A DNA stretch of 64,000 bases from Saccharopolyspora hirsuta (lineage in GTDB: Bacteria > Actinomycetota > Actinomycetes > Mycobacteriales > Pseudonocardiaceae). The position numbers were made by a program, and so were the translations under genes. The DNA lies in the NCBI RefSeq assembly GCF_008630535.1, contig NZ_VWPH01000003.1, forward strand, positions 1-64,000, read 5' to 3'. Numbering within the stretch: position 1 is the first letter of the stretch; each line of letters starts with the position of its first letter. Under the pieces are notes generated by a model. It ran no database searches and was not told the DNA's origin. It was given only the letters and a program-made list of their open reading frames with translations. Positions 15,665 to 23,772 of the stretch are shown one piece after another.

Positions 15665-16800
15665 GCGAACCGCTGCGGCCCGCGCAGGTCGACGTCGACG
15701 CCCTGCTGGACGACCCGAACACCCACGTCATCGTCTGCTGCGGCTCCGGCGGCGTGGGCAAGACGACCACCGCGGCGGCGCTGGCGGTGCGCGCCGCCGA
15801 GCGCGGCCGCAAGACCGCGGTGCTCACCATCGACCCGGCGCGGCGGCTCGCCCAGGCGCTCGGCCTGCGCGAACTCGGCAACCAGCCGAAGCAGGTGGTG
15901 GTGGAGGGGTTCGAACCGGCGGGCGACCTCAACGCGATGATGCTGGACATGCGCCGCACCTTCGACGACATGGTGCTCGCGCACGCCGGGCGGGAACGCG
16001 CCGAGCAGATCCTGAACAACCCCTTCTACCAGACGATCTCCACGTCCTTCTCCGGCACGCAGGAGTACATGGCGATGGAGAAGCTCGGGCAGCTGTCCGC
16101 CTCCGGCCAGTGGGACCTGATCGTGGTGGACACCCCGCCGAGCCGGTCGGCGCTGGACTTCCTGGACGCCCCGCAGCGGCTGTCCACCGTGCTGGACGGG
16201 CGGTTGATCAAGATGCTGTCCAGCCCGGCGCGGGTCGGCGGCAAGGGCCTGCGCAAGATCGTCGGCGCCGGGTTCGGGATCTTCGCGAAGGCCGTCTCGA
16301 CGGTCATCGGCGGGCAGCTGCTGGCCGACGCCGCCCGGTTCGTGCAGGCCTTCGACTCCACCTTCGGCGGGTTCCGGGAGCGCGCCGAGCACACCTACCG
16401 GCTGCTGCGCTCCCCCGGCACGGCGTTCCTGGTGGTCGCCGCGCCCGAGCCGGACGCGCTGCGGGAGGCCGCCTACTTCGTGGAGCGGCTGGCCGGGGAG
16501 CAGATGCCACTGGTCGGCCTGGTGGCCAACCGGACGCACCCGGTCTTCACCGGGCTGGCCGGGGCGCGCGCGACCGCGGTCGCCGAGGAGATCGAGTCCG
16601 GCGGTTCCGCGCCGCTGGCGTCCGCCGTGCTCCGGGTGCACGCCGATCGGGTGGCGGTCGCGGAGCGGGAGAAGCGATTGCTGGCCCGGTTCACCCGAGC
16701 GCACCCGGAAGTGGCGCTGGTCGGAGTTCCCGCACTTCCGTCCGATGTGCACGATTTGGCGGGATTGCGGGAGATCGGCCGGCGACTGGCCGGTGAATAA
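15661..16800 (+). CDS. ArsA/Get3-family ATPase, second of pair
   Basis: Partner ATPase of 379 residues, counterpart of Rv3680. Walker A reads CGSGGVGKTTT: the catalytic Lys34 is present, but the signature Lys of the deviant Walker A (one per ArsA/Get3 monomer) is replaced by Ser29. VVDTPPSR near residue 159 is the Walker B/switch II region. The central helical region (IKMLSSPARVGGKGL and after) is hydrophobic and may bind a tail or lipid. The ATG overlaps the arsA1 stop by four bases, which suggests equal amounts of two subunits and a heterodimer with asymmetric sites. Confidence 0.88.
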   Translation: MSEPLRPAQVDVDALLDDPNTHVIVCCGSGGVGKTTTAAALAVRAAERGRKTAVLTIDPARRLAQALGLRELGNQPKQVVVEGFEPAGDLNAMMLDMRRTFDDMVLAHAGRERAEQILNNPFYQTISTSFSGTQEYMAMEKLGQLSASGQWDLIVVDTPPSRSALDFLDAPQRLSTVLDGRLIKMLSSPARVGGKGLRKIVGAGFGIFAKAVSTVIGGQLLADAARFVQAFDSTFGGFRERAEHTYRLLRSPGTAFLVVAAPEPDALREAAYFVERLAGEQMPLVGLVANRTHPVFTGLAGARATAVAEEIESGGSAPLASAVLRVHADRVAVAEREKRLLARFTRAHPEVALVGVPALPSDVHDLAGLREIGRRLAGE

Positions 16801-16808
16801 CGGGTAAC

Positions 16809-16845
16809 GGGGCCGGGCAATCCGCGCGGCGAATTGCCCGGCCCC
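16809..16845. terminator. Bidirectional terminator between arsA2 and whiB4
   Basis: Perfect 13-bp stem GGGGCCGGGCAAT (16809-16821) with ATTGCCCGGCCCC (16833-16845), 11-base loop. It sits in the 57-base gap between two convergent genes and can serve both. Confidence 0.8.
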
Positions 16846-16857
16846 GCCCCGAATGGA

Positions 16858-17157
16858 CTAGCTCACCTGGTACTCGTCGAAATCGACGTATTCCCGGCGG
16901 GCCGCTTCGAGCAATTCCCGCCAGTTGCGGACATCGGGCCGACGGCGCAGCAGCGCACGCCGCTCCCGCTCCGTCATTCCGCCCCACACGCCGAATTCGA
17001 TCTTGTTGTCGAGCGCCTCGCTGAGGCACTCGGTTCGCACCGGGCAGCCGAAGCAGACCATTCGCGCCTTGCGCTGCTCGGCTCCGCGGACGAACAATTG
17101 GTCCGGATTCTGGTCACGGCAAGCGGCGTTGACCCGCCAGTCCCCCTGCTCGAACAT
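16858..17157 (-). CDS. whiB4: WhiB-family iron-sulfur regulator, WhiB4-like
   Basis: A 99-residue transcription factor with a [4Fe-4S] cluster. Cluster ligands are Cys13, Cys35, Cys38 and Cys44 (ACRD and CFGCPVRTEC), followed by the WhiB turn GVWGG at 56-60 and the basic TERERRALLRRR helix. Position between the ArsA pair and the divergent ponA2 equals that of Rv3681c (whiB4), a redox-responsive regulator. Start at ATG 17157 is supported by GGGGGA six bases upstream; an upstream GTG would add 49 residues without family likeness. Confidence 0.9.
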   Translation of the reverse strand: MFEQGDWRVNAACRDQNPDQLFVRGAEQRKARMVCFGCPVRTECLSEALDNKIEFGVWGGMTERERRALLRRRPDVRNWRELLEAARREYVDFDEYQVS

Positions 17158-17359
17158 AGAGTTCCCCCAGCTCCTCACTGGATCGTCGGCGACCGTATTT
17201 CGTCCGGAGCCCCCCGGCACCGGATGCTGCGGCGGTACGCTCGGCCGCAGCAGTGCTGTCGCTGGACGTAGACGGACTGTAGAGCCCCCCGGTTCCACAA
17301 CCAACCAAGGGTTGTCGCTCCGTTATCTTTCGAACTCATCACATCGGGCGGACTTCGCC

Positions 17360-17396
17360 CGTGACACTCCGTCACGAACCGGTTCCGTTTTAGGCT
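17360..17396 (+). promoter_or_regulatory. ponA2 promoter with inverted repeat
   Basis: CGTGAC / GTCACG arms flank ACTCC at 17360-17376 and lie where the -35 box would be for the TAGGCT -10 element at 17391-17396. The GTG start of ponA2 follows six bases after the -10, so the mRNA is probably leaderless. The repeat is GTGA-N7-TCAC, one base wider than a typical CRP half-site pair, so the bound regulator is unknown. Confidence 0.45.
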
Positions 17397-17402
17397 GGCG
17401 AA

Positions 17403-19814
17403 GTGCGTGTCCGGGACGGCTTGCTGAAGCTTTTCGGTCTGTGTGTGCTGGCTGGCGTACTGGTCGCCGGATTGTTGTTCCCGGTAACGGGATCACTCGG
17501 CGTGGTCTCCAACCGCGCCAGCGATGCGGTGAACAGCATCTCCGCCGACCTGATGACCAAGGAACCTCCTCTTGTGACGACCGTCACAGACAAGGACGGG
17601 CGGCCGATCGCGTACCTGTTCGACCAGAACCGGACCCCGGCCGCGCCGGACCAGATCGCCGACACCATGAAGGCCGCCATCGTGGCCATCGAGGACCGGC
17701 GGTTCTTCGACCACCAGGGCGTCGACTGGGCGGGCACGGTGCGCGCCGCGGTGACCAACCAGGTGTCCGGCTCGATCGCCCAGGGCGGTTCCACCCTCAC
17801 CCAGCAGTACGTGAAGAACTACCTGGTGCACGTGGTCGCCGCCGGTGACCCGGTGAAGCAGCACAAGGCCATCGAGCAGACCCCGGCGCGCAAGCTGCGC
17901 GAGATCCGGATCGCCCTGCAGCTGGAGAAGCAGCTCTCCAAGGAGGAGATCCTCGCCCGCTACCTCAACGTGGTGCCCTACGGGAACCAGGCGTACGGCA
18001 TCGCGGCGGCCTCCCGCACCTACTTCAACACCACCCCGGACCGGCTGACCATCGCGCAGGCCGCACTGCTGGCGGGCATGGTGAACAGCCCCAGCGCGCT
18101 GAACCCGGAGAGCAACCCCACCGAGGCGATGGACCGCCGCAACCTGGTGATCAAGGCGATGGAGGACCAGCAGCGGATCACCCCGGAGGCCGCCGAGGAG
18201 GCGCGCAACTCGCCGCTCGGCCTGGTCCAGCCCCTGCAGGGCATCCCCAACGGCTGCGTGGGCGCCGGACCGGCCGACGGGTTCTTCTGCAAGTACGTCA
18301 TCGACTACCTGGAGCGCGCCGGGTTCACCGAGGAGCAGCTCAAGACCGGCGGCTACACGATCCGCACCACGCTGGACAAGCACGCCACCGACGCCGCCAA
18401 GGCCGCCGCCGAGCGGGGCGTGCCGAAGACGACCAAGGGCATCGCCAACGTGATGAGCGTGGTCGAGCCCGGCAAGGAGAAGCACCGCGTCCGGGCGCTG
18501 GTGGCCAACCGGGACTTCGGCCTGGACGCCTCGCAGGGGCAGACCGCGTACGCGCTGCCCAGCGGAGTGGTCAAGTTCGGCGCCGGGTCGGTCTACAAGG
18601 TGTTCACCGCGGCCGCCGCGCTGGAGAAGGGGATGGGCATCTACAACACCATCCAGTCCCCCGGCTCCTACACCTCGTCGGTCTACAAGAACGGCACCGC
18701 GCCCTACACCGTGGGCAACGCCGAAGGCGTGCGGCCGGGCCCGCGAACCCTGCAGATGGCCCTGGCGACCTCGCCGAACACCGCGTTCGTCGCGCTGCAG
18801 GAGCGCGCCGGGCTGGAGCAGACGGTGGACATGGCCGTGCGGCTCGGCATGCGGCAGACGCTGCAGAACTACACCGCCTTCGGCGACCCGGTGGCCCCCA
18901 ACAGCGCCAACGGCATCTCGCAGGCCGACTACGTCAAGCAGCACAACATCGGTGCGTTCACCCTCGGGTACGCGCCGACCAGCCCGCTGGAGCTCAGCAA
19001 CGTCGCCGCCACCATCATGAGCGGCGGCACGTGGTGCCCGCCGACGCCGATCGAGCAGATCCTGGACCGCAACGGCAACCCGGTGTCGATCACCGAGGAC
19101 CCGTGCGAGCAGGCCGTCGACGAGGGGCTGGCGAACGCGCTGGCGGTCGGCATGAGCCGCGACGACCAGCCGGGCGGCACCGCCGCCGCGGCGGCCGCCG
19201 GGGCGGGCTGGACCCGGCCGCTGGCGGCCAAGACCGGGACCACCGAGGCGCACCAGTCCGCCGGGTTCCTCGGCGCCACCCCGCAGTACGCCGGGGCGGT
19301 GCTGACCTTCAGCGACGGCACCTCGCCGCAGGGCATCTGCGACAGCGACCCGCCGCGGCTCTGCGGGGTCAACGGCGGCAACATCTACGGCGGCAAGGTG
19401 CCCGCGCGGACCTTCTTCGACGCGATGAAGCCCATCCACGAGGGCAAACCGGTCGCCCCGCTGCCGCCGACCACCAAGCGCTACGAGACCGGCGGCGACG
19501 AGTTCCAGGTGCCCAACGTGGTCGGCATGAGCTCGGACCGGGCTGGCGAAGCACTGGAGAAGGCGGGCTACAAGGTCCAGGAGCGCTCGGTGAACAGCCC
19601 GCGCAAGCGGGGCCTGGTGGTCAGCCAGACGCCGCGCGGGTTCGCGCTGCCGGGCGAGACGGTGACGATCTCGGTGAGCACCGGCTACGTCCCGCCGCCC
19701 TCCCCGGAGCGGCCACCGCCGCCGTCACCGGAGCGACCGCCCGAGCGACCACCGGAGCAGCCACCGGAACAACCGAATCCGCCCGGCATCCCGCCGGGGA
19801 TCTTCCCACCGTGA
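17403..19814 (+). CDS. ponA2: Class A penicillin-binding protein with PASTA domain, PonA2-like
   Basis: Bifunctional peptidoglycan synthase of 803 residues acting outside the membrane. An N-terminal membrane anchor (about residues 7-27) is followed by a GT51 glycosyltransferase domain with catalytic Glu97 in EDRRFFDHQGVD and GGSTLTQQYVKN. The transpeptidase domain has Ser396 in the SVYK motif, SPN as the second motif and Lys610 in AKTGTTE. A single PASTA domain (VPNVVGMSSDRAGEALEKAG) and a Pro/Glu/Arg-rich tail close the protein. Counterpart of Rv3682. Start is the GTG six bases after a TAGGCT element. A hairpin follows the stop. Confidence 0.94.
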   Translation: MRVRDGLLKLFGLCVLAGVLVAGLLFPVTGSLGVVSNRASDAVNSISADLMTKEPPLVTTVTDKDGRPIAYLFDQNRTPAAPDQIADTMKAAIVAIEDRRFFDHQGVDWAGTVRAAVTNQVSGSIAQGGSTLTQQYVKNYLVHVVAAGDPVKQHKAIEQTPARKLREIRIALQLEKQLSKEEILARYLNVVPYGNQAYGIAAASRTYFNTTPDRLTIAQAALLAGMVNSPSALNPESNPTEAMDRRNLVIKAMEDQQRITPEAAEEARNSPLGLVQPLQGIPNGCVGAGPADGFFCKYVIDYLERAGFTEEQLKTGGYTIRTTLDKHATDAAKAAAERGVPKTTKGIANVMSVVEPGKEKHRVRALVANRDFGLDASQGQTAYALPSGVVKFGAGSVYKVFTAAAALEKGMGIYNTIQSPGSYTSSVYKNGTAPYTVGNAEGVRPGPRTLQMALATSPNTAFVALQERAGLEQTVDMAVRLGMRQTLQNYTAFGDPVAPNSANGISQADYVKQHNIGAFTLGYAPTSPLELSNVAATIMSGGTWCPPTPIEQILDRNGNPVSITEDPCEQAVDEGLANALAVGMSRDDQPGGTAAAAAAGAGWTRPLAAKTGTTEAHQSAGFLGATPQYAGAVLTFSDGTSPQGICDSDPPRLCGVNGGNIYGGKVPARTFFDAMKPIHEGKPVAPLPPTTKRYETGGDEFQVPNVVGMSSDRAGEALEKAGYKVQERSVNSPRKRGLVVSQTPRGFALPGETVTISVSTGYVPPPSPERPPPPSPERPPERPPEQPPEQPNPPGIPPGIFPP

Positions 19815-19820
19815 CCGACC

Positions 19821-19855
19821 AGTGCGGGCGCTTCCGGACCGGAGGCGCCCGCACT
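19821..19855 (+). terminator. Terminator after ponA2
   Basis: Perfect 11-bp stem AGTGCGGGCGC (19821-19831) with GCGCCCGCACT (19845-19855), beginning seven bases after the ponA2 stop. Confidence 0.75.
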
Positions 19856-19907
19856 GCTGTGCGGAGCCGGGGGCGGGGCCGAGGTGGGGGTTCTTAGACT
19901 CGATTGC

Positions 19908-20693
19908 GTGACGAACACGCAGGTGAGCACCAGACGCGCGCGATCCCGGTACCGGCTGTTGGAGGTGCGGGCCGCGGAGCGGGTCACCCCGCGGATGGTG
20001 CGGGTCACGCTCGGCGGCGAGGAGCTCGCCGACTTCGTCAGCAACGGCAGCGACCAGCGGATCAAGCTGTGCCTGGCGCAGCCCGGACAGCCGATGCCGC
20101 TGGGCCGGACCCGCGCCGAGGTGTTCGCGCTGCCCCGCGAGCAGCAGCCCCGGCAGCGCACCTACACCGTCCGCCGGTTCGACCCGCAGCGGCAGGAGCT
20201 GGCGATCGACTTCGTGGTGCACGACCACGACGGCCCGGGCAGCACCTGGGCGGCGCAGGCGGCCCCGGGCGACCAGATCGTGACGGTCGGCCCGAGCCCC
20301 GCGTACCAGCCGCAGCCCGACGCCGACCCGCTGGTGCTGGTCGGGGACGAGACGGCGCTGCCCGCGATGTCGGCGATCCTGGAGGAGCTGCCCGCCGAGG
20401 CGAAGGTGCGGGTCTTCGCGGAGGTCGCCGACGCCGCGGAGGAGCAGTCGATCGACTCCGCGGCGCAGGTGGAGTGGAACTGGCTGCACCGCGACGGCGT
20501 CCCCGCCGAGCAGAGCACCCTGCTCGTCGACGCGATCCGCGCGGCGGACCTCGGCCCGAACCCGCACGTGTGGATCGGCGCCGAGGCCGACGTGGTGCAC
20601 GAACTCCGAGAGCACTGCCAGCGCGAGCTGGGCCTGGACCGCCGCCGCCTCTACGCCCTCGCCTACTGGCGCCGCAACACCGCAGGCGACTGA
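19908..20693 (+). CDS. Siderophore-interacting protein, FAD/NAD(P)H ferric-siderophore reductase type
   Basis: Cytosolic flavoprotein of 261 residues of the SIP/ViuB family that reduces ferric siderophores to release iron. A ferredoxin-reductase-like FAD domain carries RTYTVRRFDP (about residues 84-93). The NAD(P)H-binding C-terminal domain has LVLVGDETALPA and HVWIGAEADVV, and the protein ends with LYALAYWRRNT, characteristic of the family. GTG at 19908 chosen: it follows a TAGACT element by seven bases; an upstream GTG would add eight residues. No siderophore cluster lies nearby. Confidence 0.87.
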   Translation: MTNTQVSTRRARSRYRLLEVRAAERVTPRMVRVTLGGEELADFVSNGSDQRIKLCLAQPGQPMPLGRTRAEVFALPREQQPRQRTYTVRRFDPQRQELAIDFVVHDHDGPGSTWAAQAAPGDQIVTVGPSPAYQPQPDADPLVLVGDETALPAMSAILEELPAEAKVRVFAEVADAAEEQSIDSAAQVEWNWLHRDGVPAEQSTLLVDAIRAADLGPNPHVWIGAEADVVHELREHCQRELGLDRRRLYALAYWRRNTAGD

Positions 20694-20760
20694 CCGGAGG
20701 AATGAGCGCCTCGCTGTGCGTGGCGGTGCGGGTAGCGGAAGCGCCCGCCTGGCTGTGGGT

Positions 20761-20799
20761 GCCCTGACTTGTGTATGACCCGATACACGGCGTCAGGGC
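20761..20799 (+). terminator. Two-step hairpin downstream of SIP gene
   Basis: GCCCTGAC (20761-20768) pairs with GTCAGGGC (20792-20799), and inside it GTGTAT (20771-20776) pairs with ATACAC (20783-20788). It could be a late terminator or an operator. The remaining 180 bases up to the convergent GatB/YqeY-like gene hold another small hairpin (ATGCGC/GCGCAT near 20875) but no supported gene. Confidence 0.5.
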
Positions 20800-20979
20800 C
20801 GTCCTCGCCGGAAGGAACCCCGGAGGGGTGGGCACCGTGAACCCACGGCGGTGCAAGCTGACAGCGTGGGCTATGCGCCTGCGGCGCATGCGACCCTCGC
20901 CGATCGGTGCCGGCCGCCCGTCGCGGGCACTGTTCACCGCAGAAAGCGGCTCACGCCGCTTGCCCGAAGCAGAACCCGG

Positions 20980-21450
20980 TCAGCCGACGAGTTCGGCTTT
21001 GACGAGGGCTGCGACCTTGCCGCCCTCGGCTCGGCCCGCGACCTTGGCGTTGGCCGCCTTCATGACCTGGCCCATCTGCTTCATGCCCGGGCGCTCGCCG
21101 AGTTCCGCCTCGACCTCGCCGACCGCGTCCTTGACCAGCTGCGCCAGCTCGTCGTCGCCCAGCGGCTTCGGCAGGTAGCGGCGCAGGATCTCCGCCTCGC
21201 CGACCTCGGCCTCGGCCTGCTTCTCGCGCCCGGCGCTGCGGAACGCCTCCGCCGCCTCGTCGCGCTTCTTGGCCTCCTTGCTCAGCACGCGCTGCACCTC
21301 TTCGTCGGTGAGCTCGCGCGCCTGCTTGCCGGCCACCTCCTCCTTGCCGACCGCGGCCAGCGCCATCCGCAGCACGCCGGTGACCACGGTGTCGCGTTCC
21401 TTCATCGCGGCGGAGAGGTCCGCCCGCAGCTTGTCCTTGAGCTCGGCCAT
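20980..21450 (-). CDS. GatB/YqeY domain-containing protein
   Basis: A 156-residue protein of the YqeY family, related to the tail domain of the GatB amidotransferase subunit. The start MAELKDKLRADLSAAMKERD, the middle RRYLPKPLGDDEL and the later MGQVMKAANAKVAGRAEGG are typical. It may bind tRNA, but its role in free-standing form is not known. ATG at 21450. Divergent from the metallophosphoesterase gene 78 bases away. Confidence 0.87.
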   Translation of the reverse strand: MAELKDKLRADLSAAMKERDTVVTGVLRMALAAVGKEEVAGKQARELTDEEVQRVLSKEAKKRDEAAEAFRSAGREKQAEAEVGEAEILRRYLPKPLGDDELAQLVKDAVGEVEAELGERPGMKQMGQVMKAANAKVAGRAEGGKVAALVKAELVG

Positions 21451-21528
21451 GCGCTGATTATCCCGTCGTCCGCGCGGGCGGGGCACGCGGTCCGCCGCGG
21501 GTGCCGGAGCCGACGTAGGGTTGGTGGG

Positions 21529-22491
21529 GTGAACAAGTTCGGGCGACTTCTGCTCAGCGCGGGCGCTCTCGGCGCCGCGACGGTCACCTACTCGGCCGCG
21601 ATCGAACGGCGGCGCTGGACGCTGCGCCAGGTCTCGCTGCCGGTGCTCGACGAGGGCACCGCCCCGCTGCGCGTGCTGCACATCTCCGACCTGCACATGA
21701 CGCCGAACCAGCGGTCCAAGCAGCGGTGGGTGTCCGAGCTGGTGGACCTCGACCCGGACCTGGTGGTCAACACCGGCGACAACCTCGCCCACCCGCAGGC
21801 GGTGCCCGCGGCGCTGCGCGCGATGGGACCGCTGCTGGACCGGCCGGGCGTGTTCGTCTTCGGCAGCAACGACTACTTCGGGCCGACCGCGAAGAACCCG
21901 GCCCGCTACCTCCTGCCGTCGTCGAAGACCAAGCGCATCCACGGCGAGCCGCTGCCGTGGCGGGACCTGCGCGCGGCGATGGCCGAGCGCGGCTGGCTGG
22001 ACGCGACGCACCGCCGCCACGAGATCGAGGTCGCCGGGGTGCGCATCCACATCGCCGGGCTGGACGACCCGCACCTGCACGCGGACCGCTACGACCTGAT
22101 CGCCGGTCCGCTCCCGGAGGACGTGCAGCTGCGCCTCGGCGTGACGCACTCCCCCGAGCCGCGGGTGCTGGACAGCTTCGCCGAGGACGGCTACGACCTG
22201 GTGCTGGCCGGGCACACCCACGGCGGCCAGCTGCGGGTGCCGGGCTACGGCGCGCTGGTGACCAACTGCGAGCTCGACCGCGGCCGGGCGCGCGGGGCGT
22301 CGACCTGGGGCGAGCGGATGCACCTGCACGTCTCGGCCGGGCTGGGCACCTCGCCGTACGCCCCGGTGCGCTTCGCCTGCCCGCCGGAGGCGACCTTGCT
22401 GACCCTGCTGCCCCGCTCCGAATCACCCGCCCTCACCAGCGAAAACGCGAAGAAGGGGACCCCGTTCGGAACGGGTGAGAGCGTCCGGTAG
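21529..22491 (+). CDS. Metallophosphoesterase, membrane-associated
   Basis: Dinuclear-metal phosphoesterase of 320 residues, counterpart of Rv3683. Motifs in order: ISDLHM (about residues 52-57), VVNTGDNL (79-86), FGSNDYFG (110-117) and the late LAGHTHGGQ. The hydrophobic N-terminus ([20 protein letters not shown]) may anchor it or act as a signal. Related enzymes include YkuE-like lipid or UDP-sugar pyrophosphatases; the substrate is unknown. The GTG at 21529 follows TAGGGT (21516-21521) by seven bases and may be leaderless. Confidence 0.88.
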   Translation: MNKFGRLLLSAGALGAATVTYSAAIERRRWTLRQVSLPVLDEGTAPLRVLHISDLHMTPNQRSKQRWVSELVDLDPDLVVNTGDNLAHPQAVPAALRAMGPLLDRPGVFVFGSNDYFGPTAKNPARYLLPSSKTKRIHGEPLPWRDLRAAMAERGWLDATHRRHEIEVAGVRIHIAGLDDPHLHADRYDLIAGPLPEDVQLRLGVTHSPEPRVLDSFAEDGYDLVLAGHTHGGQLRVPGYGALVTNCELDRGRARGASTWGERMHLHVSAGLGTSPYAPVRFACPPEATLLTLLPRSESPALTSENAKKGTPFGTGESVR

Positions 22492-22493
22492 AG

Positions 22494-22499
22494 TATGAT
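22494..22499 (+). promoter_or_regulatory. -10 element for tRNA-Pro
   Basis: TATGAT at 22494-22499, about 45 bases before the mature tRNA 5' end, is the best -10 box near the tRNA. No convincing -35 was found. Confidence 0.35.
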
Positions 22500-22544
22500 C
22501 CAGCGGTTGGGGCGAGCACCCGAGATGCTCCTCCGCTGGAAGAT

Positions 22545-22618
22545 CGGGGTGTGGCGCAGCTTGGGAGCGCGCTTCGTTCGGGTCGAAGAGGTCGTGGGTT
22601 CAAATCCCGCCACCCCGA
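22545..22618 (+). tRNA. tRNA-Pro (anticodon CGG)
   Basis: A 74-base cloverleaf. The acceptor stem CGGGGTG (22545-22551) pairs with CACCCCG (22611-22617), with discriminator A. The anticodon stem CTTCG/CGAAG encloses TTCGGGT, which places anticodon CGG at 22579-22581 (codon CCG). The T-arm reads GTGGGTTCAAATCCCGC. CCA is not encoded. A strong terminator follows nine bases later. Confidence 0.95.
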
Positions 22619-22626
22619 CAGGTGAG

Positions 22627-22668
22627 AGGGCCTGGTCGGAACTTCGCAAGAGGTTCCGACCAGGCCCT
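22627..22668 (+). terminator. Terminator after tRNA-Pro
   Basis: Perfect 16-bp stem AGGGCCTGGTCGGAAC (22627-22642) with GTTCCGACCAGGCCCT (22653-22668), then TT and CTCT. A textbook intrinsic terminator. Confidence 0.9.
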
Positions 22669-22740
22669 TTCTCTATGCCTGGACACCGCCGCCGGGAGAA
22701 GGCGTGCCATCACGTAGCACCTGGTGCTACACCGGCCTAA

Positions 22741-23120
22741 GTATCGGGAATCCTCGACACCAACATCATGGTGCTGCGCCGCTGGATCAACGTCGACGAG
22801 CTGCCTGCCGACATGGCGATCACCGCGATCACGTTGGCCGAGCTCTCCGCCAGCCCGAACCAGGTGCGCAGCAATGCGGAGCAGAGTTCGACCCCATCCC
22901 CTTCGGCGCAGAGGCCGCCCGGATCTACGGCAGGGTCACCGCCGCGGTGGTCAGCGCGGGCCGCAAGCCCCGGCGCAGGGTCGCCGACCTGATGACCGCG
23001 GCCATCGCCATCGCCGAGGAGCTCCCTCTCTTCACGACCAATCCCGACGACTTCAAGGGATTGGACGACCTGCTCACGATCGTCCCCGTCACGCGGCCAC
23101 TGGTCCCCCACGGCCGTTAG
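22741..23120 (+). pseudogene. Broken VapC-like PIN-domain toxin gene
   Basis: Two pieces of a type II toxin of the VapC/PIN ribonuclease family lie in different frames. The first piece reads SGILDTNIMVLRRW then AITAITLAELS (frame of 22744), with the conserved Asp of LDTN and Glu of LAEL. The second piece (frame of 22704) reads EFDPIPFGAEAARIYG then RVADLMTAAIAIA and FTTNPDDF, with the remaining acidic residues. A frameshift and small deletion lie near 22885-22905. The codon in the usual start position is GTA, directly after TAA, so the start is lost too. No antitoxin gene is recognised upstream. Location right after a tRNA gene fits an old island insertion. Confidence 0.75.
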
Positions 23121-23254
23121 GCCAGCAGGACCCCGCGTTCCGCCGCCGCGAAACGACCGCCAGCACCTTGCGCTCGGCGATCCGACGGGGCGAGATGCAG
23201 CCTGACGCCGACCTCGTCCTGACGGCCATCCGCGCGCGCTGAAACGCCCCGCCA

Positions 23255-23656
23255 CTACGCAAGTTCGGCCAGGAACGTTCGGGCTGCTTCTCGGATGGCG
23301 GGTGGGTTGAAGTGCTGCTCCTGCCAGGTTTTCGCGCGGAGCGTTCCGCGGTCTCGGTAGGCGCGCATGATGCGCACGTGGTCGCGGCGGCCTACGAAGC
23401 GCCGGAGGTCCGCTTCGGTTCGCCACACCGAGACCGCGCCTGATCGGGGGCACCTCGGGTCGGGCGCCAGCCACAGCCACATCCCCAGCGCGCCTTCGAG
23501 GCCGGGCCACGTCTTCCGGAGGGCCATTCCCCGGGCTGCCACGCCGACGGCCGTCCACGGTCGGTGCGGGGTGAACTCGGTGACGCTCACGATCACCGGG
23601 TCTCCGCTGGTCGCCGCGGCTCCGGGCTTCCAGCGGGCGAACCAGATGTCGGTCAT
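23255..23656 (-). CDS. Uncharacterised protein, probable dimeric alpha/beta-barrel (monooxygenase-like) fold
   Basis: A 133-residue protein. The middle (RPWTAVGVAARGMALRKTWP, then LGMWLWLAPD) and the segment SVWRTEADLRRFVGRRDHVR resemble the compact dimeric alpha/beta barrel proteins (DUF3291/antibiotic-biosynthesis-monooxygenase type), in which a strand S-V-W is followed by a helix starting E-x-L-x-x-F. This is a fold-level guess. ATG at 23656 has GAGGAG upstream. It is divergent from a TetR gene 116 bases away with a palindromic operator between, so it is likely the regulator's target. Confidence 0.6.
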   Translation of the reverse strand: MTDIWFARWKPGAAATSGDPVIVSVTEFTPHRPWTAVGVAARGMALRKTWPGLEGALGMWLWLAPDPRCPRSGAVSVWRTEADLRRFVGRRDHVRIMRAYRDRGTLRAKTWQEQHFNPPAIREAARTFLAELA

Positions 23657-23678
23657 GGTGGGCTCCTCGCAAAGAAAT

Positions 23679-23746
23679 AGCACGGTCGTTCGTGCTTCTT
23701 TTATACGCAAGTGACCGCACGGTCGTCCACCTTTCCTCGGTAGACT
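23679..23746. promoter_or_regulatory. TetR operator and promoter between divergent genes
   Basis: AGCACG (23679-23684), six-base spacer, CGTGCT (23691-23696) form a perfect inverted repeat. A related half-site CGCACGGTCG follows at 23716. TAGACT at 23741-23746 is a candidate -10 for the tetR gene. The repeat is placed to control both directions. Confidence 0.65.
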
Positions 23747-23772
23747 CGGAACCCGGGGCAGGAGGTGGACGA

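Noticed and set aside
14663..16800. Arsenic resistance operon
   Set aside because: No arsB/arsC/arsR genes and no metal-binding cysteine triad. The pair is the conserved Rv3679-Rv3680 type.
17360..17376. CRP binding site upstream of ponA2
   Set aside because: The arms are GTGA-N7-TCAC, one base wider than the usual N6 spacing, and they sit over the -35 region. Recorded as an unassigned operator.
20702..20767. Possible 21-codon peptide (ends APAWLWVP) after the SIP gene
   Set aside because: GGAGG is only one base from the ATG and the frame is continuous with an antisense-like shadow frame of the SIP gene. Not enough support.
20800..20979. Small RNA between the SIP and GatB/YqeY-like genes
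   Set aside because: Several short hairpins occur, but there is no clear promoter and no match to a known RNA class.
23163..23242. Fragment of a TetR or FCD-domain regulator C-terminus
   Set aside because: The likeness covers about 20 residues of common composition. Mentioned in a finding but not annotated as a gene.
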